A DNA stretch of 64,000 nucleotides from Clostridiales bacterium (GTDB lineage: Bacteria > Bacillota > Clostridia > Christensenellales > Aristaeellaceae): positions 1-64,000 of the forward strand of contig JALFVL010000002.1 in NCBI GenBank assembly GCA_022787165.1. The letters run 5' to 3'. Position 1 is the first letter of the stretch; the number at the start of each line of letters is the position of its first letter. The translations under genes and the position numbers were made by a program. Of the stretch, positions 17,078-27,128 are shown piece after piece. The notes under the pieces are model-generated. The model was not told the origin of the DNA. It did no database searches and saw only the letters and a program-made list of their open reading frames with translations.

Positions 17078-19321
17078 TCAGACCTTTTCAATCTGGTTGA
17101 GCTTTTCGTTGAGCGCGAGCAGCTCCTCCTTGCTCAGCTTGATGCCCGCCATGCCGAGCATGCCCGTCAGGCGCAGCATCGTGAAGCCGCCCATCATCTT
17201 CATCGTGTCCTCGTTGATCTCAAAGCCCGCGGCCTTCTCATCGCCCCTGGGCGTGAGCGTTTCGCGGATGAGCCTCGCGCCCTCCGGGGAGCGCATGATG
17301 TCGCCCAGCTTGTCATTCAGCGACAGATGGCCTTCCCGCTGCGTGACGTCGAACCAGTTGAGCACGGCGCCCCGCTCGCGCAGGCGGTAGGCCTCGTTGA
17401 AGACCGCGACCCGGCGGATGACGCTCTCGTCGCGGCAGTCCCCGGCGACGGCGAGCAGATGCGTCTCGCCCTCGTTGGGCACATCGAAATAGAAGAAATG
17501 CAGGTCGCTCTTCTGCCTGCCCAGGCTCTTCCCATCGGCGAAGAGCTCGACCTCGGGCTGATTGGAATAGACCGTGACCTTCGTCGTCACCGGCTCCACG
17601 CGCTCGACGTAGCGCTTGCCGCACAGGTGGACGAAGGGATCCTCCGACAGCCAGGCCTTGTAGGCGTAGAAGGCGTCCTTTTTGTATTTGCGGTCAAACG
17701 TCACCAGGCCCTTGTGGTTCTGCCCGTTTTCGCCGCCCTCGGCGCGCGCGTCCGCGCCAAAGTCGAACATGTTCCACACATGCGTCGCCCAGAGGTAGGG
17801 GCGCGTGAAGAGCTGCTTGATGAGCTCCTCGTGGTAGTAGGCCTGGTATTCCTCGGTGTAGTCGCCCGCGGTGGGGTCGGAGGTGTGCCAGTTGAGCGCC
17901 TCGCAGCCGTACTCGCTCACGCCCAGCGGGATTTTGGGGAACGTCTTGTGGAAGTCGTCGAGCCACGGGCCGTTCATCGAGGTGTCGCCGCCGTACCAGC
18001 CGAAGTAGTGGTTGTAGGAGACGACGTCGGGAATCTGCACGATCGGGTCGTTCTTGTCGCACATGGAGACGTATGCCATGGCCGTCTTTCTCGTCCTGTC
18101 CATGCTGTGGCAGAGGTCGTTGAGCTTTCTGTGGTTGGCGAGCATGGAATTTCTGTCCGATGCGTCGGTGTTCATCGTGATCTCGTTGGAGACGCCCCAG
18201 ACGACGATCGACGGATGGTTGTAGTTCTGGATGATCAGCTCCTTCATCTGCGAGAGGGTGTTTGCCTCGCCGCCGGGCATGTGCCTGGAGATATAGGGAA
18301 TCTCCGCCCAGACGACCATGCCGCGCTCGTCGCACAGGTCGTAGAAGTATTGATCGTGCTGATAGTGCGCCAGGCGGATGGTGTTCGCGCCCAGCTCGCA
18401 GATCAGGTCCATGTCCTCGCGGTGATGCTCCGGCAGCAGCGCGTTGCCGATGCCCCAGCGGTCCTGATGGCGCGAGACGCCGCGCAGCGGATACGCCTCG
18501 CCGTTGAGGAAGAAGCCGCGCTGCGGGTCGATCTCAAAGGAGCGGCAGCCAAAGCGCGCGTGGACGCTGTCGAGCACCTTCCCCTGCCAGAGCAGCTCGG
18601 CCTCTGCGGTATACAGATACGGGTCCCTGCGCCCATGCCACAGGTGGGCATGGGCGATGTCCGTCTCAAAGACGGTCTCCCCGGCGGGACAGGTCTTCTG
18701 CGCGACGATTTCGCCCTGCGCGTCGCGCAGGGTAAAGCGCAGCTGCTGCCCCTCCCGCGCGTCCGTGAGCCAGACCTCGGTCTTGACGCGCGCGTCCTCT
18801 CCGTACATGACCGGCGTCACGGCGATGCCCGGCCCGCCATAGCAGCAAAGGTCAAAGTGCGACTGCGGCACGCCAATCAATCTGACGCCGCGGTAGAGCC
18901 CGCCGTAGAACGTGAAATCCGCCATCTGCGGATAGACCGTGTCGCTCGCGCCGTTGTCAACGCCCACGACGATCAGCGCGTCGCCCTCGCGCCCGATGGC
19001 CTGCGTCACCTCGGCGCGGAAGGTCGAATAGCCGCCGTCGTGATGGCAGACGTGCTGCCCGTTCACATAGACGTCGGCGGAGGCGTTCGCGCCCTGAAGC
19101 TCCAGATACAGCCGCTCCGCCTGCAGAATGTCCTCACGCGGGAGCTGCTTGACATAGTAGCACAAGCCGCGATGGTAGTCGTTGCCGCCATCCTGGCCGT
19201 CGATGGCGTTGAAGGTATGCGGCAGGTTGACGAAATAGGCGGGCGCCGGCATGGCCTCCGGCACCCGGGAAGCATCCATCGTGAACGCCCATTTACGGTT
19301 CAGGCTGATCGTTTCTCTCAT
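17078..19321 (-). CDS. Glycoside hydrolase family 2 (beta-galactosidase/beta-glucuronidase type)
   Basis: A 747-residue GH2 enzyme. Sugar-binding and immunoglobulin-like domains (about 1-265) precede the barrel with GVSRHQDR, the acid/base Glu in VVWGVSNEIT and the nucleophile Glu in GVSEYGCEALN. A further beta-sandwich (about 560-650) and a helical C-terminal extension (about 660-747, beginning SLNDKLGDIM) follow; the extension is not part of the basic GH2 fold. There is no signal peptide. The start at 19321 follows AAGGAAGG; the frame extends to 19423 without support. It is 98 bases downstream of a GPH symporter that probably imports its substrate. Confidence 0.92.
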   Translation of the reverse strand: MRETISLNRKWAFTMDASRVPEAMPAPAYFVNLPHTFNAIDGQDGGNDYHRGLCYYVKQLPREDILQAERLYLELQGANASADVYVNGQHVCHHDGGYSTFRAEVTQAIGREGDALIVVGVDNGASDTVYPQMADFTFYGGLYRGVRLIGVPQSHFDLCCYGGPGIAVTPVMYGEDARVKTEVWLTDAREGQQLRFTLRDAQGEIVAQKTCPAGETVFETDIAHAHLWHGRRDPYLYTAEAELLWQGKVLDSVHARFGCRSFEIDPQRGFFLNGEAYPLRGVSRHQDRWGIGNALLPEHHREDMDLICELGANTIRLAHYQHDQYFYDLCDERGMVVWAEIPYISRHMPGGEANTLSQMKELIIQNYNHPSIVVWGVSNEITMNTDASDRNSMLANHRKLNDLCHSMDRTRKTAMAYVSMCDKNDPIVQIPDVVSYNHYFGWYGGDTSMNGPWLDDFHKTFPKIPLGVSEYGCEALNWHTSDPTAGDYTEEYQAYYHEELIKQLFTRPYLWATHVWNMFDFGADARAEGGENGQNHKGLVTFDRKYKKDAFYAYKAWLSEDPFVHLCGKRYVERVEPVTTKVTVYSNQPEVELFADGKSLGRQKSDLHFFYFDVPNEGETHLLAVAGDCRDESVIRRVAVFNEAYRLRERGAVLNWFDVTQREGHLSLNDKLGDIMRSPEGARLIRETLTPRGDEKAAGFEINEDTMKMMGGFTMLRLTGMLGMAGIKLSKEELLALNEKLNQIEKV

Positions 19322-19419
19322 GCGGTTCCTTCCTTTCCCTTTTTCGGGGAGTGCGCCTCCCCCTTGTCCCGTTTGCGCCCTCGGGCGCGCCTTTTGGCCT
19401 GTTTCGCTCCGCGGGCCGG

Positions 19420-20832
19420 TCATTCCTGCTGACCGCCCTCTTTTTCATGCCGGCTTCGCAGCCGCGCGACGTTTTCGTCGACCTGCTTTTTGTGCAGCGG
19501 ATACCAGATCGCGAGCACGAGCGCCAGCAGCGCAAAGCCGACGCCCGGCACGAGCGTCGAGATGGCGAAGATGCCGCGGAGCACCTCGGGCGTCTGGCTG
19601 CCGCCGGCGCCCGGCACATAGCCGGTCAGGGTCAGCAGCCAGCCGGAGAGCCCGGCGGAGACCGCCTGCCCCAGCTTGCGCGCAAAGGAATACAGCGCGT
19701 AGACGGAGCCGTCCTCCCGCACGCCGCTGCGAATCTCCGCGTCGTCGATGACGTCCGTGATCAGCGCCCAGGAGACCATCGAGAACAGCCCCAGGCCCAG
19801 CCAGTTGAGCGTCTGAAGCCCGACATAGACCCAGACATTCGCCGGCCGCAGCGCATAGGTCGCCACGCAGATCACCGCGGCGGCGGCGCTCGCTGCGGCG
19901 CTGATCTCCGCCTTGCCAAAGCGCGCCGAGAGCGGCTTGACGGCGATAGCGGCCACGCTCATGCTCAGCATCATCAGCAGCGTCGAGGCGGACTGCGCGG
20001 CGGCGTTGTTGTAGTATTCGGGATAGACGTAGCCCGCCATGTTCTGCATCGTCAGCTGCGCGAGCAGCAGGAGGATGGAGCCCACGATGATCGAGACGAG
20101 CGCGCGATTGTGCAGCGCGCCCCTGATCATCTCCCTGACGGAGACCTCGACGCGCGTCTGCGCCTGGCGCACGACCCGCTCCTGCGTCAGCGCGTAGCAC
20201 AGCAGATAGCAGACGATCGCCAGCAGCGAGAACACGCCCGCCGCCAGCGTCACGCGGCTGCCCACGAGCGTCTCCACGCCGTCCCGCTTTTCATAGGCGA
20301 TCAGCGGCAGCACGACGCCGATCACCGCGCCGGCGAGCATGCCGCCCATCGTCCGAAAGGTCGAGAGGCTCTGCCGGTCGCCGGGCTCTGCGGAGATCGC
20401 CGAGGCCATCGAGCCGTAGGGGATGTTGATGGCCGTATAGAAGACCGAGCTCCAGAGAATATAGGTGACGAGCAGATAGAGTACCCTCGCCGCGTAGGGC
20501 CAGGCAGCGATGCCGCCCAGGTACATCAAAAACGAGGAGAGCGCCACCGGCACGCACATGCGCCTGATCCACGGCTTGAATCGGCCCACGCCCGGCACGA
20601 CGCGGCTCCTGTCGCACAGGCGGCCCATCGTCACGTCGGTCACGGCGTCGGTCAGCCGCGCGAGCATCATGATCGTGCCAACCGCCCCGGCGGAGATGCC
20701 CACGACATCCGTGTAGAACTTCATGAGGATGATCGTCGAGAGGATGAACGTGAAATCGTTGCCGAAATCGCCGAAGAAATAGCCGAGCTTGTCCCGGATT
20801 CCAAAGGGGCGCTGTTTTCGCTCTTTTGCCAT
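19420..20832 (-). CDS. GPH-family sugar:cation symporter (MelB/UidB type)
   Basis: A 470-residue permease with about 12 membrane segments. The N-terminal GYFFGDFGNDFTF and LARLTDAVTDVTMGRLCDRS contain the conserved acidic cation-site residues, and RFKPWI follows, all typical of the glycoside-pentoside-hexuronide family. It carries galactosides or glucuronides into the cell with a cation. The start at 20832 follows AGGAAAGGA; an upstream ATG lacks a site. It is probably cotranscribed with the GH2 enzyme. Confidence 0.92.
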   Translation of the reverse strand: MAKERKQRPFGIRDKLGYFFGDFGNDFTFILSTIILMKFYTDVVGISAGAVGTIMMLARLTDAVTDVTMGRLCDRSRVVPGVGRFKPWIRRMCVPVALSSFLMYLGGIAAWPYAARVLYLLVTYILWSSVFYTAINIPYGSMASAISAEPGDRQSLSTFRTMGGMLAGAVIGVVLPLIAYEKRDGVETLVGSRVTLAAGVFSLLAIVCYLLCYALTQERVVRQAQTRVEVSVREMIRGALHNRALVSIIVGSILLLLAQLTMQNMAGYVYPEYYNNAAAQSASTLLMMLSMSVAAIAVKPLSARFGKAEISAAASAAAAVICVATYALRPANVWVYVGLQTLNWLGLGLFSMVSWALITDVIDDAEIRSGVREDGSVYALYSFARKLGQAVSAGLSGWLLTLTGYVPGAGGSQTPEVLRGIFAISTLVPGVGFALLALVLAIWYPLHKKQVDENVARLRSRHEKEGGQQE

Positions 20833-20968
20833 GCTGCATCCAGTCCTTTCCTGTTTTGCCGCGCTGCGGCCTTCATCGGGGTTATTCTGACCCAAAAGGC
20901 GCATTTCGATCAGGAAAAACAGTTTTAGGATGTTTCATCGCCAAGGTATGGGCGTTCGCGCGAAGCGA

Positions 20969-21013
20969 AAAAGGGCTTTCCTTCTCTCCTGCCCGAAGAG
21001 ATGGAAAGCCCTG
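20969..21013 (-). terminator. Terminator after the amidohydrolase gene
   Basis: AGGGCTTTCC and GGAAAGCCCT arms with an inner TCTC/GAGA stem, followed by TTTTTC on the minus strand. It separates the amidohydrolase from the GPH symporter gene. Confidence 0.8.
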
Positions 21014-21035
21014 TATCATACTGTTTCTTTCGCGC

Positions 21036-22391
21036 TCAGCACGCGCGAATCGCGCCGCCCATGTCAAGGCGCTCAAACCGCCCGTTTAAAACCGCGACCT
21101 CGCCGCCGACGATCACGCAGCGGATGCCGGTGGGCGCGGCGTTCGGGCAGCCCAGGCCCGGGAAGTCGGCGCGATCCATGATCTCCTCCGGGTCGAACAC
21201 GAGCAGATCGGCGTCGCTGCCCGGCCGCAGCCGCCCCTTGCCGCGCAGGCTGAATACCTTAGCAGGCAGCAGCGTCGCCTTGTAGATCGCCTGCTCCCAG
21301 GTCATCTCGCGGCGCTCGCGCACCATCTCGCGCAGGTAGCGCGGGAAGCTGCCGGCGATCTGCGGATGCCCCTCGCGCGGCTTGTACGTCCCCGCGTCGG
21401 TGGAGATCATCGTCAGCGGATAGCGCGCAATGGCGTAGACGGCCTCCTGGTCGCCCGTGTTGACGGAGACGGCGTCCTGCGGGTGCTCCGCGCGCAGATG
21501 GGCAAGCAGCGCCTCGTCGGGCTGCTGGCCGATGTGCTCGCCGGTGATCACGCGCAGATGCCAAAGCTCGATGCCGTTGTCGCGCATGATGCCCGGCTCA
21601 AAGAGCGCCGAGCCGACCGTCGAGCACCAGTCCTTGTACATGCCGCTGTCCAGATGCACGTCGATGCCGTCGTTGCGCGCCTCCTCGAGAATCGCCAGCG
21701 CGTGATACTCGACGCCCACGCCGTACTGATAGACGAAATGGGAGATCACCAGGCGGCAGCCGGTCGCGCGGGCGAGGTCAATCGCCTCCTCGAGGGAATG
21801 CAGGTCGGTCATGGAGTTCATCCGCGTGTCGATGGCGACGGGGCGATCCATCGCCTTCGCCTCGCGGCACAGCGCCTCCATCTCCTCAATCGATGCGCCT
21901 GGCGTGTAGGCCGGGCCAAGCGAGACGCCCGCCGCCCCGCAGGCCAGCGCCTGCCGGCACAGCCGCGCCATCGTCTCAATCTGCGCCCCCTGCGCGGGGA
22001 CGAAGGGATCCGTAACCCCCGCCGCCTCGCGCAGCGAGCACATGCCGATCAGCTCCGCCTGATGAATCGGAAAATGCGCCTGCGTGTCGAGGAACGCGCC
22101 CATGTCGAGCGGGGAGAAGCCGCAGTTGCCGCCGACAGTCGTCGTGATGCCCTGAAGCAGGGAGAGCGTCGCCGTGTAGCGGTCGCCGTCGATGTGGCTG
22201 TGCGGATCGATGAAGCCCGGGCAGACGATGCAGCCCGACGCGTCGATCACGCGCGCGCCCGCCGTCGGGCGCAAAGCACCGGGCGCGGCGGTCTGCGCCA
22301 CGCGCCCGTCCCGGATGAGCACATCGCCCGCAAAGCGATGCATGCGCTCGGGATCGACGATCGTGCCGCCGGCGATAAACAGCTCGGACAT
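21036..22391 (-). CDS. N-acyl-D-amino-acid deacylase-type amidohydrolase
   Basis: A 451-residue metal-dependent amidohydrolase. The N-terminal GGTIVDPERMHRFAGDV and CPGFIDPHSHID (metal-binding HxH) and the following TTTVGGNCGFSPLD match the D-aminoacylase subgroup, which releases D-amino acids or opens related cyclic amides. STDAGTYKPREGHP near the C-terminus and GSDADLLVFDPEEI complete the composite barrel and beta-sandwich. Start at 22391 follows AGAGGTG. It is transcribed alone, flanked by a terminator and repeat-filled DNA. The exact substrate is unknown. Confidence 0.87.
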   Translation of the reverse strand: MSELFIAGGTIVDPERMHRFAGDVLIRDGRVAQTAAPGALRPTAGARVIDASGCIVCPGFIDPHSHIDGDRYTATLSLLQGITTTVGGNCGFSPLDMGAFLDTQAHFPIHQAELIGMCSLREAAGVTDPFVPAQGAQIETMARLCRQALACGAAGVSLGPAYTPGASIEEMEALCREAKAMDRPVAIDTRMNSMTDLHSLEEAIDLARATGCRLVISHFVYQYGVGVEYHALAILEEARNDGIDVHLDSGMYKDWCSTVGSALFEPGIMRDNGIELWHLRVITGEHIGQQPDEALLAHLRAEHPQDAVSVNTGDQEAVYAIARYPLTMISTDAGTYKPREGHPQIAGSFPRYLREMVRERREMTWEQAIYKATLLPAKVFSLRGKGRLRPGSDADLLVFDPEEIMDRADFPGLGCPNAAPTGIRCVIVGGEVAVLNGRFERLDMGGAIRAC

Positions 22392-22420
22392 GGGGAACAC
22401 CTCTTTCAGTCGGAAACATG

Positions 22421-22510
22421 CGCGAAGCGAAGATGGGGTCTGGGGACTGGTCCCCAGGCTAGGGGTTTGGGAGATGAAATCCCCCATCGTTTCCATATCG
22501 CGAAGCGATG
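22421..22510. repeat. Diverged relative of the composite repeat (copy D)
   Basis: Begins GCGCGAAGCGAAGATGGGG and has TCTGGGGAC-TG-GTCCCCAG where the other copies have TTGAGGGAC/GTCCCTCAA or TTGGGGAT/ATCCCCAA. Ends with TCGCGAAGCGATG. The stem is kept while its bases change. Confidence 0.55.
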
Positions 22511-22610
22511 AATAGAAAAGTAGTCAGGGAGCGAAGCGTTACCTGACGGTGGGTTTTTCTGAAGGCTCGATTTGAGAGTAGTATGAATCTTTGCTTGGCA
22601 AATCAGCCCC

Positions 22611-22742
22611 GTTTCAATCGTAGGATGCTTCGCATCCTGCTCTGAAACGCATTTTTTCCTTGATCTTATGGGCTACGTTGGGCTGCCGCCCAACCCCGCT
22701 TGGGGATTACATCCCCAAACCCCATTATCGCTTCGCGCGAAG
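22611..22742. repeat. Composite structured intergenic repeat, copy B
   Basis: Order on the plus strand: GTTTCA...TGAAAC stem enclosing GGATGC/GCATCC (22611-22648), a 29-base spacer ending CTACG, TTGGGC-TGCC-GCCCAA (22678-22693), TTGGGGAT-TAC-ATCCCCAA (22700-22718), and TCGCTTCGCGCGAAG. Copy C at 50121-50250 has the same order on the opposite strand with several paired base changes. Confidence 0.8.
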
Positions 22743-22806
22743 AAAGGCAGGCGGGCGGCCGCCTCCCCTTCATGCTATGCGCAGGAGGAGAGAGCGGTCG
22801 CCCGCC
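22741..22806 (-). terminator. Probable terminator of potABCD
   Basis: GGCGGGCGACCGC pairs with GCGGCCGCCCGCC (one mismatch) across a 31-base loop, followed by TGCCTTTCTT on the minus strand. Confidence 0.6.
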
Positions 22807-22824
22807 GGATGGGCCTTTTGCCGG

Positions 22825-23880
22825 TTACAGCCCCAGCTTGAAGCTGGTCCAGATATCCTGGAACTTCTGCTCATCCTCGGGAGAGAGGTTGAGGATGTAT
22901 TCCGCGTCGCCAATGCGGTCATAGATGCCGTTGAAGACCGGATTCTCCTTGTACCAGTCCGGCAGCACAGCCTGCGCGGCCTCGTTCGGGCTGCAATAGT
23001 ACTGCCACTGCGCGCAGATGGAGGCGATCTCCGGACGCAGCAGGAACTCGAGGAAGAGGTTGGCGTTCTTCGCGTGCGGCGCGTTCACCGGGATGAAGCA
23101 GCCGTCGATGCCAAAGCCCAGGCCCTCCTGCGGCCAGACGACCTTGAGGTCGGGGTTGGCGTCCAGCGCCAGCGCGACGAACGGCGTGAACGTGTAGGCG
23201 ACGGCGATGTCGCCGGAGACGAGGTAGTTGTGCAGGTTCTCATACTCGAGCACATGGATGTTCTCCTTGAGCGCGTCGAGCTTCTCCGCCGCCTCGGCGA
23301 GGATCGCCTCGTCGGTCGTGTTCATGCTCTGGCCCATGGAGAGCAGCACCATGCCGATGGTCACGCGCGCATCGTCGATCAGGCCGAGGGAATCGGTCAG
23401 GGACGGATCCCACAGGTCGTTAAAGCCCTTGATCTCGATGCCCACGACGCTGGGATCGTAGACGATCAGCGGAATGCCGCTGACGTAGGGCACGACATAC
23501 TCGTTGTCCGGATCGAAGAACTGATGGGTGAAGCTCTCGTAGAGGTTGCCATAGTTGGTGACGATCTCCGGATCGAACTTCTGCATCAGGCCCGCCAGGC
23601 GGGTGGTGTTGAGCATGTAGTCGCTGGCGAGCACGATGTCGTAGTCCCCGCCCTTGGCGGCGGAGAGCTTCTCGTACATCTCCTCGTTGCTGGCGAAGGT
23701 CGCGTAGTTGACCTTGATGCCCGTCTCCTCCTCAAAGGGCTTGATCACGGTCTCGTAATCGATGTAGCCCTCCCAGGTGAAGATGTTGAGCACGGCCTCA
23801 TCGGCCGCGTTCACCGTCTCGGCGCTCGCCACGGCGCAGAGCGTCAGCAGGGCCAGCAGCAGGCAGAAGAATTTCTTCAT
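22825..23880 (-). CDS. potD: Spermidine/putrescine ABC transporter, substrate-binding protein
   Basis: A 351-residue polyamine-binding protein. A signal peptide (cleavage likely after ASA near residue 20) is followed by LNIFTWEGYIDYETVIKPFE, the PotD/PotF start. GDIAVAYTF and WPQEGLGFGIDGCFIPVNAP are also family features. There is no standard lipobox (LTLC has Leu before Cys). Last gene of potABCD. AGGAGG lies before the ATG. Confidence 0.95.
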   Translation of the reverse strand: MKKFFCLLLALLTLCAVASAETVNAADEAVLNIFTWEGYIDYETVIKPFEEETGIKVNYATFASNEEMYEKLSAAKGGDYDIVLASDYMLNTTRLAGLMQKFDPEIVTNYGNLYESFTHQFFDPDNEYVVPYVSGIPLIVYDPSVVGIEIKGFNDLWDPSLTDSLGLIDDARVTIGMVLLSMGQSMNTTDEAILAEAAEKLDALKENIHVLEYENLHNYLVSGDIAVAYTFTPFVALALDANPDLKVVWPQEGLGFGIDGCFIPVNAPHAKNANLFLEFLLRPEIASICAQWQYYCSPNEAAQAVLPDWYKENPVFNGIYDRIGDAEYILNLSPEDEQKFQDIWTSFKLGL

Positions 23881-23927
23881 GTTGGGGATTCCTCCTTGTC
23901 ATATACCTTCACGCGGCAGAGTGTGTT

Positions 23928-24740
23928 TCACCGCGGTGAATTCAGCTTCTTTTCGCTCCGCGCGCGGATGAGCTGGCTGAGCGCGACGAACAGGAAGATC
24001 GCGCCGAGCATCAGCGTCGAGAGCGCGTTGATCTCCGGCGTGCCGCCGGAGCGCAGGCCCGTGTAGACCTTGAGGGGCAGGGTCGTCGTCTCCGCGCTCG
24101 TCACGAAGAACGAGATCACGACGTCGTCAAGCGACATCGCCGCCGCGAGCATCATGCCCGAGACGACAGCCGGGAAGACCAGCGGCAGCGTGATATCCCG
24201 CAGCACGCGCAGCGGGCTTGCGCCCAGGTCGCGCGCGGCCTCGCTGAGCGCCGGGTCCATGCCGATCAGCCGGGACTTGACGTTGATGAACACATACGGG
24301 ATGCAGAAGGTCGTATGCGTGAGGATCAGCGCGCCCATGCCCAGCTTCACGCCCGCCGCCGTGAACAGCGACAGATACGCCATGCCCAGCACGAGCTCGG
24401 GCATCATCATCGGCAGCGTCGCCGTCGACTCGATGACGCCGCCCGCGCGCAGGTGGCCGTTGGCCAGGCCGATTGCGCCCAGCGTGCCGATGACGCCGGA
24501 AAGCCCGGCGCTGAGTACGGCGAGGATCAGCGAATTCCTGAGCGCGTCGCCCATGAGCGCGTTGCCCATCAGGCGGGTATACCAGCTCGTCGTGAAGCCC
24601 TGCCAGGAGCCGATGGTGCGGCCCGAGTTGAAGGAATAGATCACGACCATCAGAATCGGCAGGTAGAGCACGATCAGCACGAGCGTCAGATAGATCGGGG
24701 AAAAGAGCCCTCTCCGCTTCCTGCGTTTGCCGGCCATCAC
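23928..24740 (-). CDS. potC: Spermidine/putrescine ABC transporter permease PotC
   Basis: A 270-residue permease with about six membrane segments. PILMVVIYSFNSGR near the N-terminus and the EAA loop (SEAARDLGASPLRVLRDITL, 20 residues) match PotC. The start overlaps the potB stop by 4 bases and potD follows 47 bases downstream. Confidence 0.95.
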   Translation of the reverse strand: MMAGKRRKRRGLFSPIYLTLVLIVLYLPILMVVIYSFNSGRTIGSWQGFTTSWYTRLMGNALMGDALRNSLILAVLSAGLSGVIGTLGAIGLANGHLRAGGVIESTATLPMMMPELVLGMAYLSLFTAAGVKLGMGALILTHTTFCIPYVFINVKSRLIGMDPALSEAARDLGASPLRVLRDITLPLVFPAVVSGMMLAAAMSLDDVVISFFVTSAETTTLPLKVYTGLRSGGTPEINALSTLMLGAIFLFVALSQLIRARSEKKLNSPR

Positions 24741-25580
24741 ATCACCCCCAGGTTGTCGCCGCCGCTCCTGCGGTAGAGCAGGTAGAGCGCGGCGCTCATC
24801 ACGATGAGCACCATCGACATCGCCGAGCCGGTGTTCCAGTCGCGCACCTTGAGCAGCTGGTCGCGGATGAGGTTGCCCACCAGCACGAGCCCGCCGCCCA
24901 TGATGTCGGAGAGGTAGAACATGCCGACGCTGGGCACAAACACCAGCACGCAGCCCGCGAGGATGCCCGGCATCGTCTGCGGGAGCGTCACGGTCACAAA
25001 CGCGCGCCAGGGCCTGGCGCCCAGATCGCGCGCGGCCTCCACGAGGGTAAAGTCCATCTTATCCACAGCGCTGTGGCAGGGCAGGATCATCAGCGAAATC
25101 AGGCAGTAGACCATCGCCAGCAGCACGGAGCCATAGCTGCCCAGGAATTTGATGTTGCTCTCAATCAGCCCCAGGCCGCGCAGCACGGCGTTGACCGGGC
25201 CATTGGCCTGCAGCAGGATCTTCCAGCCATAGATGCGCACGAGCGCGCTCGTCCAGAACGGGATGATGACCAGCATCATCAGCAGGGCGCGCCAGCGGCG
25301 CGGCGCGCGCGCCATGCAGTAGGCGAAGGGATAGCCGACGGCCAGGGAGATGAGCGTCGTATCCAGCGCGAGCCTCAGGCTGTTGGCGAAGACCTTGAGA
25401 TAGTCCGCGCGCAGCAGTGCCTTGTAGTGCGCCAGCGTGAAGCCGCTCCCCTCGCCGCCGACGGCCAGCGACGTCACCAGCACATAGATCAGCGGCAGCG
25501 CGACCAGCAGCGCGGCCATGCAGGCCATCGGCAGCACGAAGAGCGCGTTTCGCCTGTCCTCCCGCCTCTGCGCGGCGGTC

Positions 25581-25591
<11 letters not shown>
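24737..25591 (-). CDS. potB: Spermidine/putrescine ABC transporter permease PotB
   Basis: A 284-residue permease; VEAARDLGARPWRAFVTVTL (20 residues) is the ATPase-contact loop and FVPSVGMFYLSDIMGG is typical of PotB. ATG at 25591 is preferred, with GGGGGTG six bases upstream; a TTG at 25606 would extend it. The start lies 11 bases inside the potA stop region, so translation is probably coupled. Confidence 0.94.
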
Positions 25592-26669
<1,078 letters not shown>

Positions 26670-26767
26670 GTCTGTTCCTCCGTATGCGGGCTGCGCGCTG
26701 CCCGTTTGCCTCCCTGGAGGCAAGCGGACCGGCCCTTAATCTGATACATTCCTATTGAATTAGTATG

Positions 26768-26796
26768 ATTATAGCCCGCATACGCGCCCATGTCAA
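26768..26796 (-). promoter_or_regulatory. Consensus promoter of potABCD
   Basis: TTGACA, exactly 17 bases, TATAAT on the minus strand, about 100 bases before potA. Both hexamers are perfect, so strong expression is expected unless repressed. Confidence 0.85.
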
Positions 26797-26833
26797 TCAA
26801 AATCTTTTTTGCGCCGCCCTTTTGGGGCGGCAG

Positions 26834-26870
26834 ACAAACAGGGCGCCTGCCGAGGCCCGGCAGACGCCCT
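26834..26870 (-). terminator. Terminator after the His-rich small protein
   Basis: AGGGCGTCTGCC against GGCAGGCGCCCT (one G-U pair), 7-base loop, then TGTTTG on the minus strand. Confidence 0.65.
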
Positions 26871-26881
26871 TCTGATGCGAT

Positions 26882-27109
26882 TTATTCCTGTCCGTCGCGG
26901 CCGTGACGGTGGCCGCCATGCTCGTGGTGATGGCCGTGCCCGCCGCGCTCGCCGCGCCCGCCGTGTTCACCGTGTTCACCGTGTTCACCGCGCTCGCCGT
27001 GCTCCGGGATCACGCCGGTCTCGGCGTACTTTCTGCCGCGGCCGCAGCTCGGGTTGTCAAGGCTGCAATGACGCGGGCAGCAGGGACAGGTTTTGACTTC
27101 TTCGCTCAT
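26882..27109 (-). CDS. Small Cys-rich protein with His/Gly repeat tail
   Basis: A 75-residue protein. The N-terminal third has five cysteines in CPCCPRHCSLDNPSCGRGRK; the rest is a Gly/His/Glu/Arg repeat (HGERGEHGEHGEHGG, then HGHHHEHGGHRHG). I recall similar Cys motifs in short clostridial proteins of unknown function. Cys and His clusters suggest metal binding or storage, which is inference. GGAGG lies 9 bases before the ATG. It is 19 bases downstream of the truncated gene at 27129 and likely cotranscribed. Confidence 0.75.
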   Translation of the reverse strand: MSEEVKTCPCCPRHCSLDNPSCGRGRKYAETGVIPEHGERGEHGEHGEHGGRGERGGHGHHHEHGGHRHGRDGQE

Positions 27110-27128
27110 GGTTCTTTTCCTCCATAGG

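Larger units (their letters stand above)
22392..22824. other. 433-base intergenic region of structured repeats
   Basis: No coding gene seen. It contains a diverged repeat (22421-22510), composite repeat copy B (22611-22742) and the potD terminator (about 22741-22806). Confidence 0.7.

Noticed and set aside
20950..20968. TTCGCGCGAAGCGAA as another composite-repeat copy
   Set aside because: Only the short end sequence matches; the stems of the family are absent and the adjacent hairpin is an ordinary terminator.
26930..27000. Short repetitive DNA that looks like a microsatellite or CRISPR-like array
   Set aside because: The repeats are in-frame codons of the His/Gly tail of the small protein at 26882-27109, without spacers.
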